Source of the DNA: Kocuria rosea subsp. polaris
GTDB taxonomy: Bacteria; Actinomycetota; Actinomycetes; Actinomycetales; Micrococcaceae
Assembly: GCA_023896275.1 (NCBI GenBank)
Contig: MLDA01000009.1
Coordinates: forward strand, 62,001 to 126,000
Length of the DNA stretch: 64,000 nt
Reading direction: 5' to 3'
Positions 42,902-51,829 of the stretch are shown here, piece after piece. Below the pieces are notes generated by a model. That model was not told the origin of the DNA. It ran no database searches and saw only the letters and a program-made list of their open reading frames with translations. The first letter of the stretch is position 1, and each line of letters starts with the position of its first letter. Both the position numbers and the translations under genes were made by a program.

Positions 42902-44029
42902 GTGGGACTGACAGAGCATCTAGGCCGCAGCGCGCGCTTTACCAAGCGCCGCGCACTGGTCGGCGCGCTGCGCGTGAAGTCCTCGGCGTGGAAGATCGTG
43001 CAGATCACCGTGTGCGCCGTGGGCGCCTATTGGATCGCTGAGGAACTGCTCGGCCACGAAGGGCCGCTGTTCGCCGCGACGAGCGCGATGATCGCCCTCG
43101 GCTTCGGCCACGATACGCACCTGCGCCGCACCCTCGAAGTCGCGGGCGGCTGCACTTTGGGAATCCTCGTCGGTGACCTGCTGGTGCACGCGGTGGGCTC
43201 CGGACTGTGGCAGGCCGCCGTCGTCGTGCTGATCTCCCTGATCATCGCGAGGTTCCTGGACTCCGGAACGATCTTCAGCACCCAGCTGGGACTCCAGTCC
43301 CTGCTCGTGGTGCTCCTGCCAGCGCCGGACGGCGGCGTGTTCACGCGCAGCGCCGACGCCGTCGTCGGCGGCCTCTTCGCGCTGCTGATCGCCGTCCTGA
43401 CCCCGCGCAACCCGCGGCACGAGCCCGCGACCCAGCTCGAGAGCCTGCTTGACGAGTTCGCTGCGGTCCTACGCGAGAGTGCGACGGCGGTGCGTACCTT
43501 CGATTCGACCCTCGCCTGGCACGCCCTCGTGCGGGCGCGCGGCACGCAGAAGCGCGTGGACGAACTGCCCGTCATGCTGCGCGGGGCCAAGGAGATCGCG
43601 ACGATGTCGCCCGCGTATCGCGGGCAGCGCGGCGAACTGAAGCGGATCGCGCGGGTCGCCGAGCAGACGGACCTCGCCGTGCGCAACGCGCGGGTCATCG
43701 CGCGCCGGCTCGCCGCGGCGATCACCCACGGTGCCGTCGGAACGGCCGACGCCGAGGCACTGTCCGCATATTTCGACGCGCTGGCCGACGCGATCACCCC
43801 GCTGAGGGCGTCGATCGCGGAGACGAGCGCGGCCGCGCGGTCCCGGGCGGAACACGCGGCGCGGGTCGAGCTGGCCGCGTGCGCGGCCGAGCTGGATCCG
43901 CGCGAATTCGGTGTCACGGGCCTCGAATGCGAGTCGCTCGTGATGATCCTGCGGCCCATGACCGTCGACCTGCTGGAGGCCGCTGGGCTCGACCATGAGG
44001 AAGCCCGCGGCTACCTGCCGAAGCTTTAA
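42902..44029 (+). CDS. FUSC/aromatic acid exporter (ArAE)-family membrane protein
   Basis: 375 residues with about four to six N-terminal helices (VQITVCAVGAYWIAEELLG, FAATSAMIALGFGHDTHLRRTLEVAGGCTLGILVG, AAVVVLISLIIARFLD, FTRSADAVVGGLFALLIAVLTP) and a long helical cytoplasmic C-terminal domain (from about 170). The HDTHLRRTLEVAGGCTLG motif is characteristic of the FUSC family, related to AaeB and fusaric acid resistance proteins that export aromatic acids. The start is a GTG; TATACG upstream may be a -10, giving a leaderless message. Divergent from pstS. Confidence 0.85.
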   Translation: MGLTEHLGRSARFTKRRALVGALRVKSSAWKIVQITVCAVGAYWIAEELLGHEGPLFAATSAMIALGFGHDTHLRRTLEVAGGCTLGILVGDLLVHAVGSGLWQAAVVVLISLIIARFLDSGTIFSTQLGLQSLLVVLLPAPDGGVFTRSADAVVGGLFALLIAVLTPRNPRHEPATQLESLLDEFAAVLRESATAVRTFDSTLAWHALVRARGTQKRVDELPVMLRGAKEIATMSPAYRGQRGELKRIARVAEQTDLAVRNARVIARRLAAAITHGAVGTADAEALSAYFDALADAITPLRASIAETSAAARSRAEHAARVELAACAAELDPREFGVTGLECESLVMILRPMTVDLLEAAGLDHEEARGYLPKL

Positions 44030-44058
44030 CGTGGGCCCCAGCGGCTAGAGTCGGGGCC

Positions 44059-45435
44059 ATGGCAAGCAAGACATCATCACGCGGCAAGACCCCGGGATAC
44101 CGCTGCGTCGAGTGCGGCTGGACCACGGTGAAGTGGGTCGGCCGCTGCGGCGAGTGCCAGGCGTGGGGGACCATCGGTGACAACGGCCCCGTCGGCGCGC
44201 GAACCCAGGCGGCCGCAGTCACAAAGCCGGCCCCGGTGATCGCCGACGTCGACGCCTCCGCCGCGCAGTTCCGGCCCACCTACGTCGGTGAGCTCGACCG
44301 CGTGCTCGGCGGCGGGCTGGTGCCCGGGGCCGTGATCCTCCTCGCCGGCGAACCGGGCGTCGGCAAGTCGACTCTGCTGCTCGACGTCGCCTCGCGGGCG
44401 GCCGTCAGCGGCAACCGCGTCCTGTACGTCACGGGTGAGGAATCGGCCGCGCAGGTCAAGCTGCGGGCGGAGCGCATCGGTGCCATCGCAGACACCCTGC
44501 ACCTCACAGCGGAAACCGACCTGGCGACGGCCCTCGGGCACGTCGAAGCGCTCTCGCCGGACGTGCTTATCGTCGACTCCGTCCAGACCCTCTCCTCCAC
44601 TGAGGTGGACGGGGCCGCCGGCGGCGTGACTCAGGTGCGCGAGGTCGCGGCGTCCCTCATCAGCGCCGCGAAGAAGCGGGACATGACCGCGATCCTCGTC
44701 GGCCACGTGACCAAGGAGGGCTCGATCGCGGGACCTCGCCTGCTCGAGCACCTGGTCGACGTCGTCTGCCAGTTCGACGGTGAACGCCACTCCCGGCTGC
44801 GCCTGCTCCGCGCGATCAAGAACCGCTACGGCCCCACCGACGAGGTTGGCTGCTTCGACCTGACCGAGAACGGCATCATCGGCCTGGCTGATCCGAGCGG
44901 CTTATTCGTCGCCGGCACCGAGCAGCAGGTAGCGGGCACGTGCGTGACCGTCTCACTGGAGGGCCGCAGGCCCCTCCTGGCGGAAATCCAAGCGCTCGTC
45001 TCCCCCACCGGCGGAGGTCAGGCCCGCCGCTCGGTGACCGGGCTGGACAGCTCACGCATGTCGATGCTGGTGGCCGTCCTGACGACGCGCGCCGGCGTAC
45101 ACCTCATGGAACGGGACACCTACGTCGCGACCGTCGGCGGTGTCAGGCTCACCGAGCCGGCCGTCGACCTGGCCGCCGCGCTGGCGCTGGCGAGCGCCTA
45201 CGCCAACCAGCCCCTGTCCCGGAAGCTCGTCGCCTTCGGCGAGGTGGGGCTCTCGGGCGAGGTACGGCGGGTGCCCGAAATCTCACGCCGCCTGCACGAA
45301 GCCGAACGGCTCGGCTTCAGCCACGCGATCGTGCCGCCCAGCCCGGAACCACTCACCGGCATTCCCAGCGGGTTCAAAGTCAAGGAAGTCACCACTCTCG
45401 CCGAGGCCATGCAGGTCATCTTCCCGAAGAAGTAG
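44059..45435 (+). CDS. radA: DNA repair protein RadA
   Basis: 458 residues, standard for RadA. N-terminal zinc finger with Cys16, Cys19, Cys30 and Cys33 (CVECGWTTVKWVGRCGEC). RecA-like ATPase core: Walker A GEPGVGKST (97-105), Walker B VLIVDSVQT, then the RadA-specific KNRYG motif (254-258; normally KNRFG, a conservative change). The Lon-protease-like C-terminal domain (LTEPAVDLAAALALASAYANQPL) follows. It promotes branch migration in homologous recombination. It precedes disA by 115 bp, as in many actinobacteria. Confidence 0.96.
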   Translation: MASKTSSRGKTPGYRCVECGWTTVKWVGRCGECQAWGTIGDNGPVGARTQAAAVTKPAPVIADVDASAAQFRPTYVGELDRVLGGGLVPGAVILLAGEPGVGKSTLLLDVASRAAVSGNRVLYVTGEESAAQVKLRAERIGAIADTLHLTAETDLATALGHVEALSPDVLIVDSVQTLSSTEVDGAAGGVTQVREVAASLISAAKKRDMTAILVGHVTKEGSIAGPRLLEHLVDVVCQFDGERHSRLRLLRAIKNRYGPTDEVGCFDLTENGIIGLADPSGLFVAGTEQQVAGTCVTVSLEGRRPLLAEIQALVSPTGGGQARRSVTGLDSSRMSMLVAVLTTRAGVHLMERDTYVATVGGVRLTEPAVDLAAALALASAYANQPLSRKLVAFGEVGLSGEVRRVPEISRRLHEAERLGFSHAIVPPSPEPLTGIPSGFKVKEVTTLAEAMQVIFPKK

Positions 45436-45489
45436 GTCTGCCGACCGCAGATTCCGGGCCTCATCACTCCTCACCGAACGCACCAGCGC

Positions 45490-45507
45490 GCCGCCGTCGT
45501 ACCGGGC
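45490..45507 (+). repeat. Dispersed 18-mer, copy 2 (intergenic)
   Basis: GCCGCCGTCGTACCGGGC, exact, in the radA-disA gap, just before a CATAAACT segment that could be the disA -10. Confidence 0.7.
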
Positions 45508-45550
45508 ATAAACTGAGCTGAACACTCATCTCCGCCGCAGAGGACCTGAC

Positions 45551-46627
45551 ATGACCAAGAGCCCCGATGACGCGCTGCGCGCGACGTTGGCCCGTATCGC
45601 CCCCGGGACCGAGTTGCGCGACGGCCTCGAGCGAATCCTGCGTGGGCGCACCGGCGGTCTGATCGTCCTCGGCTTCGACAAGACGGTCGATTCGATCTGC
45701 TCCGGCGGATTCGACATCAACATTGCCTTCTCACCGACGCGGCTGCGCGAGCTCGCGAAGATGGACGGTGCGATCGTCACCGACAAGGACCCCTCGAACA
45801 TCCTCCGGGCCGGCGTCCAGCTGGTCCCCGATCACACGATCCCCACGCAGGAATCGGGCACCCGCCACCGCACGGCCGAACGCGTCGCCATCCAGACCGG
45901 CTTCCCGGTCATCTCCGTCTCGCAGTCGATGCAGACCATCGCGATCTACGTCCAAGGCATCCGCCACGTCCTCGAGGGATCCGAGCCGCTTCTCGCGAAA
46001 GCCAACCAGGCGCTGGCCACACTCGAGCGGTACCGGATGCGGCTGGACCAGGTCACAAGCCAGCTCTCCTCCCTCGAGATCGAGGCCATGGTCACCGTCC
46101 GCGACGTCGCCGTCGTTCTCCAGCGCCAGGAGATGGTCCGCCGCATCTCGGAGGAGATCGCGCAGTACGTCCTCGAGCTCGGCGTCGACGGACGCCTCCT
46201 TTCGCTGCAGCTCGACGAGCTCACCGCGGGCCTCGGCCCCGGCAGCGACGTGCTGCTCAAGGACTACTCCAAGAACGGCACGACGGCGGAGGCCATCGAC
46301 TCCGCGCTCTCGAAGATGCGCCGCTTCTCCTCGGCAGACATCATCGACCTCACCAAGATTGCCGTGGTCCTCGGCTGCGGCACACATCCCGAAACCCTCG
46401 AGTCGCCGCTGCGCCCGAAGGGGCACCGCCTGCTTGCGGGCATCAAGGCTCTGCCGCGAGCGGTGGCCGGTCGCCTCGTGGAGAACTTCGACGACCTGCA
46501 GGAACTGATGGCTGCCGACATCACCGACCTGATGCATGTCGACGGCATCGGCGAGCAGCGGGCCCGAACAGTGCGCGAGAATCTCTCGAAGGTCGCCGAG
46601 TCCAGCCTGCTCGATCGGTTCTCTTGA
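45551..46627 (+). CDS. disA: DNA integrity scanning diadenylate cyclase DisA
   Basis: 358 residues, standard length. The DAC domain carries DGA (72-74, MDGAIV) and GTRHR (103-107), the motifs that bind and condense two ATP into cyclic di-AMP. A linker of helices (about 130-280) leads to the C-terminal helix-hairpin-helix domain (ADITDLMHVDGIGEQRARTVRENLSKV) that binds branched DNA. It scans DNA for lesions and makes c-di-AMP. AGAGGA lies upstream of the ATG. Follows radA, its known functional partner in recombination control. Confidence 0.96.
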   Translation: MTKSPDDALRATLARIAPGTELRDGLERILRGRTGGLIVLGFDKTVDSICSGGFDINIAFSPTRLRELAKMDGAIVTDKDPSNILRAGVQLVPDHTIPTQESGTRHRTAERVAIQTGFPVISVSQSMQTIAIYVQGIRHVLEGSEPLLAKANQALATLERYRMRLDQVTSQLSSLEIEAMVTVRDVAVVLQRQEMVRRISEEIAQYVLELGVDGRLLSLQLDELTAGLGPGSDVLLKDYSKNGTTAEAIDSALSKMRRFSSADIIDLTKIAVVLGCGTHPETLESPLRPKGHRLLAGIKALPRAVAGRLVENFDDLQELMAADITDLMHVDGIGEQRARTVRENLSKVAESSLLDRFS

Positions 46628-46803
46628 CCGCGGGACAACCACCACAACTCCCCGCGGCAGCCCGCAACACCCCGTCGCCTCGCTCCGGACCTCGGGGGCA
46701 CCATCATCAGGGCCGCGCACTCCTTTTCCACAAACTCGAATACAGTTTCGCTTTTATCCACATCCATCTACCGCCGATCGTTGCCTTGTACTAAGATGGG
46801 GGC

Positions 46804-48732
46804 ATGGCCATCACGCACCCCTCCGAGAGCCCCGCCGCCGCTTCCGGCGCCGCGGGCCGGGTGAGCGAGGCCGCCGAACGCGTGCGGGGGCTCTGCACGG
46901 AGGTCGGGTCCTTGAGGGATGCGGATCTCGTGCACGCAGCGGGCGCGGTCGAGGCCCTGGGCCGGCTCGTCGACGCCCTCCGCGTCCGCACGGCCGGGGA
47001 GATCGAGGACCGTTCGAGTAAAGGTCGGGGCGAGGACCGGCTATCGGCCCGGTACGGGTGCCGGACCGGGAGTGAGCTACTCGAACGCCTCACCGGCGCC
47101 CCGGGACGCGAAGTCCGCCGCCGGGCCGGGTTGGACGCGCGAACCCGGGCCGGTGTCTCGTTGACGGGTGAAGAACTTCCCGCAAGGTTCCCGGACATCG
47201 CGGAAGCCCTGCACGCCGGGAGCCTCGGCATCGAGACTGCGGAGCTGCTCACCGGGATGCTCACCCGCGTCGGCCCGCGCGCCGATCCGGGCGCGGCGGC
47301 CGCGGCCGAGGCGGCGCTCGTGGCCACCGCCACCGGACGAGACCCCGCGACACAGGACACTGCCGGCGAGGACCCGGCAGCCGAAGACCACGACACCCCC
47401 AGCAGCGGCCCGGACGGCTCCACCGGCAATGGCACCTGCGGGATGCCGGCGGCGACGTTCGCGGAGGTCAAGATCCACTCCCAGGCCTGGGAAGCGCACC
47501 TGGATCAGGACGGCCCCGATCCCGAGGCCGCCCGTGCCACCGCACGCCGCGGCCTGAGCCTGGGTGCCGCCCGCGACGGGCTGATCCCGGTCCGCGGGAA
47601 CCTGATGCCCGAAACCGCCGCCCAACTCACCCGGCTGCTCTCCGCGTATCTGAATCCCGCGGCCCGCACCCACGACACCGGCCCGAACTCCGAAAACGAC
47701 ACCGGCGCCGGCGCTGAGAACGCTGAGGATGCTGCAGCCGCGCACGCCGGCACCATTCCTGAGTCCGGCTCCACCTCCGGGCCTGCGGTGGTGGTGGATG
47801 AGCGTACGCCGGCGCAGAGACGCCATGACGTGCTCGCCTCGATCCTCACCGCCGCCGCCCGCGCCGCGGAGACCCCAACTCTGGGCGGGGACGCCGCGAC
47901 CCTGCTCGTGCACGTCACCGCCGAAGACCTCTTAGATTCGGCCGGGAGCGCGACCCTGGACGGCATCGACATCCCCGCACCATCCCGGGTGGGTCACCGC
48001 ATCGCGTGTGCCGGGGCCGTGCAGAAAGTCCTCTTCGACTCGGCTGGGCGGATCATGGCTCTGGGTTCGAAGGAGCGGGTCTTCAACGCCCACCAGCGCC
48101 GGGCGATCACGGCCCGTGACGGCGGCTGTGTCATTCCCGGGTGCACGATCCCGGCGTCGTGGTGCGAGATCCACCACGTGCACGCCCACGCCGAGGATGG
48201 TCCGACGCACACGGACAACGGGGTGCTGCTCTGCTGGTTCCACCACCATCATCTCGAGAACTCGGGCTGGGAGATCCGCATCACCGGCGGAGTCCCGCAC
48301 GTGAAAGCACCACCCTGGTACGACCCGGCCGGCGCATACCGTCCAGCAGTCAACGTGCTCACTCGCCGCGGCAGGCATCACCGGCCCGAACCACCACCGC
48401 CAGCCGTATCCGAAGCCGAGGGGACGCCGAAACCGAACCCACTACCGGGCCCTGCCCCGGACACGAGACCAGTCCTAGACGAGGACCCGAGACCAGACAC
48501 GGGTCCGAAGACGGGCGCGGGCGGCAGCGACGAAAACAGCCCGCCGGGCTGGAACCCGAGCGCGAGTGAAAGAGAGTTCGAGGCCCGCTGGAACGCGGAG
48601 GCCTCACGGCCGTTCGCGCTGGAAGAAGGCGTCCCGGCCCGCTGGGACCCGGACGCGGGGCAAAGCCTCGAAGAAGCCGCCGAAGAAAGCCGGCGACGGT
48701 GGAACGCAGCAGACGACGAACCACCCTGGTGA
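46804..48732 (+). CDS. DUF222 and HNH endonuclease domain protein with C-terminal RW repeats
   Basis: 642 residues. The N-terminal and central DUF222 region (about 20-400) includes VEALGRLVDALRVRTAGEIEDR, RYGCRTGSELLERLTGA and ERTPAQRRHDVLASILTAAA. A C-terminal HNH nuclease domain (ARDGGCVIPGCTIPASWCEI, then HHVHAHAEDGPTHTDNGVLL and CWFHHHHLE) has four Cys and several His. A Pro/Gly-rich linker is followed by near-repeats GWNPSASERE, ARWNAEASRP, ARWDPDAGQS and RRWNAADDEP. Such proteins are abundant in actinobacteria (13E12-like family), with unknown target. Single gene with its own promoter (TAAGAT at about 46792). Confidence 0.88.
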   Translation: MAITHPSESPAAASGAAGRVSEAAERVRGLCTEVGSLRDADLVHAAGAVEALGRLVDALRVRTAGEIEDRSSKGRGEDRLSARYGCRTGSELLERLTGAPGREVRRRAGLDARTRAGVSLTGEELPARFPDIAEALHAGSLGIETAELLTGMLTRVGPRADPGAAAAAEAALVATATGRDPATQDTAGEDPAAEDHDTPSSGPDGSTGNGTCGMPAATFAEVKIHSQAWEAHLDQDGPDPEAARATARRGLSLGAARDGLIPVRGNLMPETAAQLTRLLSAYLNPAARTHDTGPNSENDTGAGAENAEDAAAAHAGTIPESGSTSGPAVVVDERTPAQRRHDVLASILTAAARAAETPTLGGDAATLLVHVTAEDLLDSAGSATLDGIDIPAPSRVGHRIACAGAVQKVLFDSAGRIMALGSKERVFNAHQRRAITARDGGCVIPGCTIPASWCEIHHVHAHAEDGPTHTDNGVLLCWFHHHHLENSGWEIRITGGVPHVKAPPWYDPAGAYRPAVNVLTRRGRHHRPEPPPPAVSEAEGTPKPNPLPGPAPDTRPVLDEDPRPDTGPKTGAGGSDENSPPGWNPSASEREFEARWNAEASRPFALEEGVPARWDPDAGQSLEEAAEESRRRWNAADDEPPW

Positions 48733-48858
48733 ACCCACCGGAACCGCAGCAGCGCATCGGGAGCCGCGGGGCCGCCGCGACAGCAAGCGGTCAGGGACGC
48801 TGGAACAGGTCGAGGTCCGGCGAGCCCAACCGAGCGACGCCGTTGACGCCAACTCCGA

Positions 48859-49245
48859 CTAATCCACGCGGATGATCTGCACGAGAGTGCCGCAGGTGTC
48901 GTCAAAGACGGCGGTCGTGGCCGGGCCCCTCGTCAGCGGATCCTGGATGAACTCGACGCCCGAAGCCTTGAGCCGCTCGAATTCCGCCTCCACATCGTCC
49001 ACCGCGAAGGAGACCACCGGGATGCCGTCGGCGGCAAGCGCCTCCTGATACTGGCGTGCAGCAGGATGGTGATTGGGCTCAAGTAAGACCTCAGGCCCGT
49101 CCTGCACGTCCGGAGCGACGACAGTGAGCCACCGGTCGGCGCCGAGCGGGATGTCGTGCCGCTTCACGAACCCGAGGACGTCCGTGTAAAAACCTAGAGC
49201 CGCGGCCTGGTCCTCGACGAAGACGCTCAACTGATGAATTCTCAT
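48859..49245 (-). CDS. VOC-superfamily protein, coupled to an ArsR-type regulator
   Basis: 128 residues. One VOC unit pair: IHQLSVFVEDQAAALGFYTDVLGFVKRHD and the second half LAADGIPVVSFAVDDVEAEFERLKASGVEFI with the terminal TCGTLVQIIRVD. The pattern resembles glyoxalase I or extradiol dioxygenase relatives, metal ligands His3 and Glu-like. Its ATG overlaps the ArsR-type gene by 4 bp, so they form an operon, possibly for detoxification of an aldehyde or antibiotic. Exact substrate is unknown. Confidence 0.88.
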   Translation of the reverse strand: MRIHQLSVFVEDQAAALGFYTDVLGFVKRHDIPLGADRWLTVVAPDVQDGPEVLLEPNHHPAARQYQEALAADGIPVVSFAVDDVEAEFERLKASGVEFIQDPLTRGPATTAVFDDTCGTLVQIIRVD

Positions 49246-49535
49246 GATTCTCCCTCGGGTTTACGAGGTCGCAGCCACCGGGTGGCCAACGGCTCGAGTG
49301 GTTCGGTGTTCAGGTCGTGGAATTTGTAGCGGCCGCTACGCCGGGTACGCACCAGGTCCGCCTCCTCGAGGACCGCCAGGTGCTGACTGACCGCCTGCCG
49401 GGACAGGTCAAGACCATGTTTGGAGACGAGGCGGGTGCACAGCTCGAAGAGCGTCTGCCCGTCGCGCTCGACGAGCTCGTCCAAGATGCAGCGGCGGGTC
49501 GGGTCCGCCAGGGCCCTGAAGACGTCTCCTGCCAT
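49242..49535 (-). CDS. ArsR/SmtB-type winged-helix regulator
   Basis: 97 residues: AGDVFRALADPTRRCILDELVERDGQTLFELC, HGLDLSRQAVSQHLAVLEEADLVRTRRSGRYKFHDL. The HTH is SRQAVSQHLAVLEEADLV. Metal-binding Cys motifs in alpha-3 are absent (LFELCT has one Cys), so this is more like the PadR-neighbouring ArsR regulators that respond to organic ligands. It is coupled (4-bp overlap) to the VOC gene and probably represses it. Confidence 0.88.
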   Translation of the reverse strand: MAGDVFRALADPTRRCILDELVERDGQTLFELCTRLVSKHGLDLSRQAVSQHLAVLEEADLVRTRRSGRYKFHDLNTEPLEPLATRWLRPRKPEGES

Positions 49536-49584
49536 GACCCGAGAATATGCAAGCTCTCACTTGCCTGTCAATGGGTGGCGGCGA

Positions 49585-50247
49585 CTACTGAAGTTCGAAG
49601 ACGGCGACGTTGGAGTCCCGGTTCCCGAGCTTCGCCTGAAAGAGGTACGTGCCGGGGCGCGGCTTCGCCGACACGGCCTGGCAGCCCGGTGCGCTGCGTA
49701 CGCGTTCCCACGTGAAACGGGCCGTCTCCTGCTGACCGGGCTTCAAGGTGATGTGCAGATCCGCCGGATCCGCGAGGCAGTCGGCGGTCGAAAAGATGCG
49801 GTCCGCGGTGGACGTCGCCGTGTCCTTGCCGCTCGTGACCAGGAACTCCTGCTCCCCTGTGCCGACGTTGACTTCGCAGTCGAATCCGCCCGAATTCTCT
49901 ACGGTCATGACCAGCACCGGGTTCTCCTCGGGCCCATACCTCCGCTGCTCAGTCGAGGCCTTCACGACGACGTCGCGCGGGCTGCAGCTCGTCGGCTCCT
50001 TCGTCGACTCCGGGCTCTTCGAGGCGCCCGGACCGTCACCGGCGGACGGCGATCCGTCATCGCCCCCTCCGCCTTCAGGCGAGGTCGCTGTCACGTCAGG
50101 GTCCGCCGTCGTCGCCGCGCGAAGCGCACCGACCGCGGCGATGGATCCCCAGACGATCAGGCCGACGACAACGAGCATCGCGAGCAGCACGACCAGGCGC
50201 CGGCGGCGGTAGACGGCCGGGCTGGGTCGACGACGAGGGGTTGGCAT
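49585..50247 (-). CDS. Membrane-anchored extracytoplasmic protein of unknown function
   Basis: 220 residues from the ATG at 50247. A basic N-terminus (MPTPRRRPSPAVYRRRR) precedes one helix (LVVLLAMLVVVGLIVWGSIAAVGAL, about 18-42), then a Ser/Gly/Pro linker (TATSPEGGGGDDGSPSAGDG) and a beta-rich C-terminal domain with three or four Cys (SCSPRDVVV, FDCEVNVGTG, DCLADPADLHI, GCQAVSA) likely in disulfides. It resembles DUF4232-like exported domains. Divergent from mutY across 62 bp. Function unknown. Confidence 0.75.
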   Translation of the reverse strand: MPTPRRRPSPAVYRRRRLVVLLAMLVVVGLIVWGSIAAVGALRAATTADPDVTATSPEGGGGDDGSPSAGDGPGASKSPESTKEPTSCSPRDVVVKASTEQRRYGPEENPVLVMTVENSGGFDCEVNVGTGEQEFLVTSGKDTATSTADRIFSTADCLADPADLHITLKPGQQETARFTWERVRSAPGCQAVSAKPRPGTYLFQAKLGNRDSNVAVFELQ

Positions 50248-50309
50248 GCTGCAAGCGTATAACCGCGCGGCCGGTGAGCGCGGAACGCGCGCCGCGTTAG
50301 GGTATTCGG

Positions 50310-51275
50310 GTGCAGAAGACAACCACACCCCCCGCCCCCGCCGACCTGCACCGGCTGCACACGCAGATAACCCACTGGTTCGACGTCCACGGACGCGACC
50401 TGCCCTGGCGGCGCCCCGAAGCCGGCGCGTGGGGCGTGATGGTCAGCGAATACATGCTGCAACAGACCCCGGTCGTGCGCGTGCTGCCGGTATGGCACGA
50501 GTGGATGGAGCGCTGGCCGACACCGGCCGACCTCGCCGTCGAACCGTCCGGCGAGGCGCTGCGCGCGTGGGGCAAGCTCGGCTATCCACGGCGGGCCCTG
50601 CGCCTGCACGCCGCTGCACAGCGGATCGTCGAGGACCACAATGGCGAGGTCCCGGAGACGTTCGACGAGCTCATCGCACTGCCCGGAGTCGGCGACTACA
50701 CCGCCGCGGCGATCGCGTGCTTCGCCTTTGGCACCCCGGAAACCGTCGTCGACACCAACATCCGCCGCGTGCACGCCCGCGCCATCACCGGCAATGCCCT
50801 GCCCGAACCCAGCTACACCGCCGCCGAAGCGCGCCTCGCGGCGGCGCTCATGCCGCCGCGCGACGCGGAGGACCCGCGGCTTCCGGGCCCATGGGGCGAG
50901 TACGACGACGGTGTACTCGGGTGCCGCTGGAACGCTGCGGTCATGGAGCTGGGCGCGCTGGTGTGCACGGCGCGAAACCCGAAGTGCGACGCGTGCCCGG
51001 TAGCGTCGTCGTGCGCGTGGATCGAGGCCGGTCAGCCGGCCCCGCACTACCAGCCGAAAGGCCAGCCGTGGGCGGGCACGGACCGGCAGGTCCGCGGCGC
51101 GTTCATGGCCGTGCTGCGTGAAGCCGACTCCCCGGTGGGCCGAGAGGAACTGGTGCGGGCCGACGTCGTGCTTGCGACGGACGCGAAAGCCGACCAGCTG
51201 GAGCGGTGCCTGGCGTCGCTGCTCGCGGACGGGCTGGCGCACGAAGGCGTGCACGGCATCGCGCTGCCGCACTGA
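50310..51275 (+). CDS. mutY: A/G-specific adenine glycosylase MutY
   Basis: 321 residues. Catalytic Glu47 in SEYMLQQTP, helix-hairpin-helix LPGVGDYTAAAIA and catalytic Asp148 in VDTNIRRVHA. The iron-sulfur cluster Cys219, Cys226, Cys229 and Cys235 (C-x6-C-x2-C-x5-C). It removes adenine opposite 8-oxoguanine. The C-terminal region is short, with no complete Nudix-like domain. The GTG start is preceded by TAGGGT and six bases, a good leaderless promoter. Confidence 0.93.
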   Translation: MQKTTTPPAPADLHRLHTQITHWFDVHGRDLPWRRPEAGAWGVMVSEYMLQQTPVVRVLPVWHEWMERWPTPADLAVEPSGEALRAWGKLGYPRRALRLHAAAQRIVEDHNGEVPETFDELIALPGVGDYTAAAIACFAFGTPETVVDTNIRRVHARAITGNALPEPSYTAAEARLAAALMPPRDAEDPRLPGPWGEYDDGVLGCRWNAAVMELGALVCTARNPKCDACPVASSCAWIEAGQPAPHYQPKGQPWAGTDRQVRGAFMAVLREADSPVGREELVRADVVLATDAKADQLERCLASLLADGLAHEGVHGIALPH

Positions 51276-51287
51276 CGTCCGGACTCC

Positions 51288-51635
51288 TCAGATCTTCTTG
51301 ACGATGGACGACTTGAGCTCCATCTGCCCGAAGCCGTCCACCTTGGCCGCGATGTCGTGATCGCCGCTGCCGTTGACGAGCCGGATGTTCCGGACCTTCG
51401 TGCCGGCCTTGAGCGCGCTCTGCGCTCCCTTGACCTTCATGGTCTTGACGATCGAGACCGAATCACCGTCGGCGAGGACGTTTCCGACCGCGTCCTTGAC
51501 CACTGATTCCGCTGCGGCGGCCGCTTCGGGCGCCGGGCTCCACTCGTGGGCGCACTCCGGGCAGACCAACAGGGCACCCATCTCGTACGTATACGCCCCG
51601 TCGCATTCAGGGCAGGAGGGCAAGGTGTCGCTCAT
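51288..51635 (-). CDS. yjdM: YjdM/PhnA-type zinc-ribbon protein
   Basis: 115 residues. A zinc ribbon at the N-terminus ([25 protein letters not shown]) with four Cys, then the PhnA core [48 protein letters not shown]. Widely conserved and formerly called alkylphosphonate utilisation protein PhnA; its real function is unclear. The ATG at 51635 is preferred to one six bases upstream because AAGGA then has proper spacing. Convergent with mutY (12-bp gap). Confidence 0.9.
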   Translation of the reverse strand: MSDTLPSCPECDGAYTYEMGALLVCPECAHEWSPAPEAAAAAESVVKDAVGNVLADGDSVSIVKTMKVKGAQSALKAGTKVRNIRLVNGSGDHDIAAKVDGFGQMELKSSIVKKI

Positions 51636-51829
51636 GGTCATCGTCCTTCGGCATTGCTCGGTCCCGCGCGGAACCGGGCGGTCAGCCAATTCTACTGACT
51701 GCACGTAATAATCCCGTCGGCAGCGAGTGTGGGCGCGGGCGCCGACGGCCGGAGTGCGAAGATCTATCTCCATCATGAACCACGGTCGACGACGACGCGT
51801 CGTCGCAGGTCGGAACGGAAGGTCACCCC

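Noticed and set aside
5401-43260. Other partial matches to the dispersed 18-mer (CCGCCGTCGT cores at 5403, 21551, 22927, 36196, 43212)
   Set aside because: They share only about 10-13 bases, which GC-rich codon usage (GCC GTC GTC) produces often, so they are not counted as copies.
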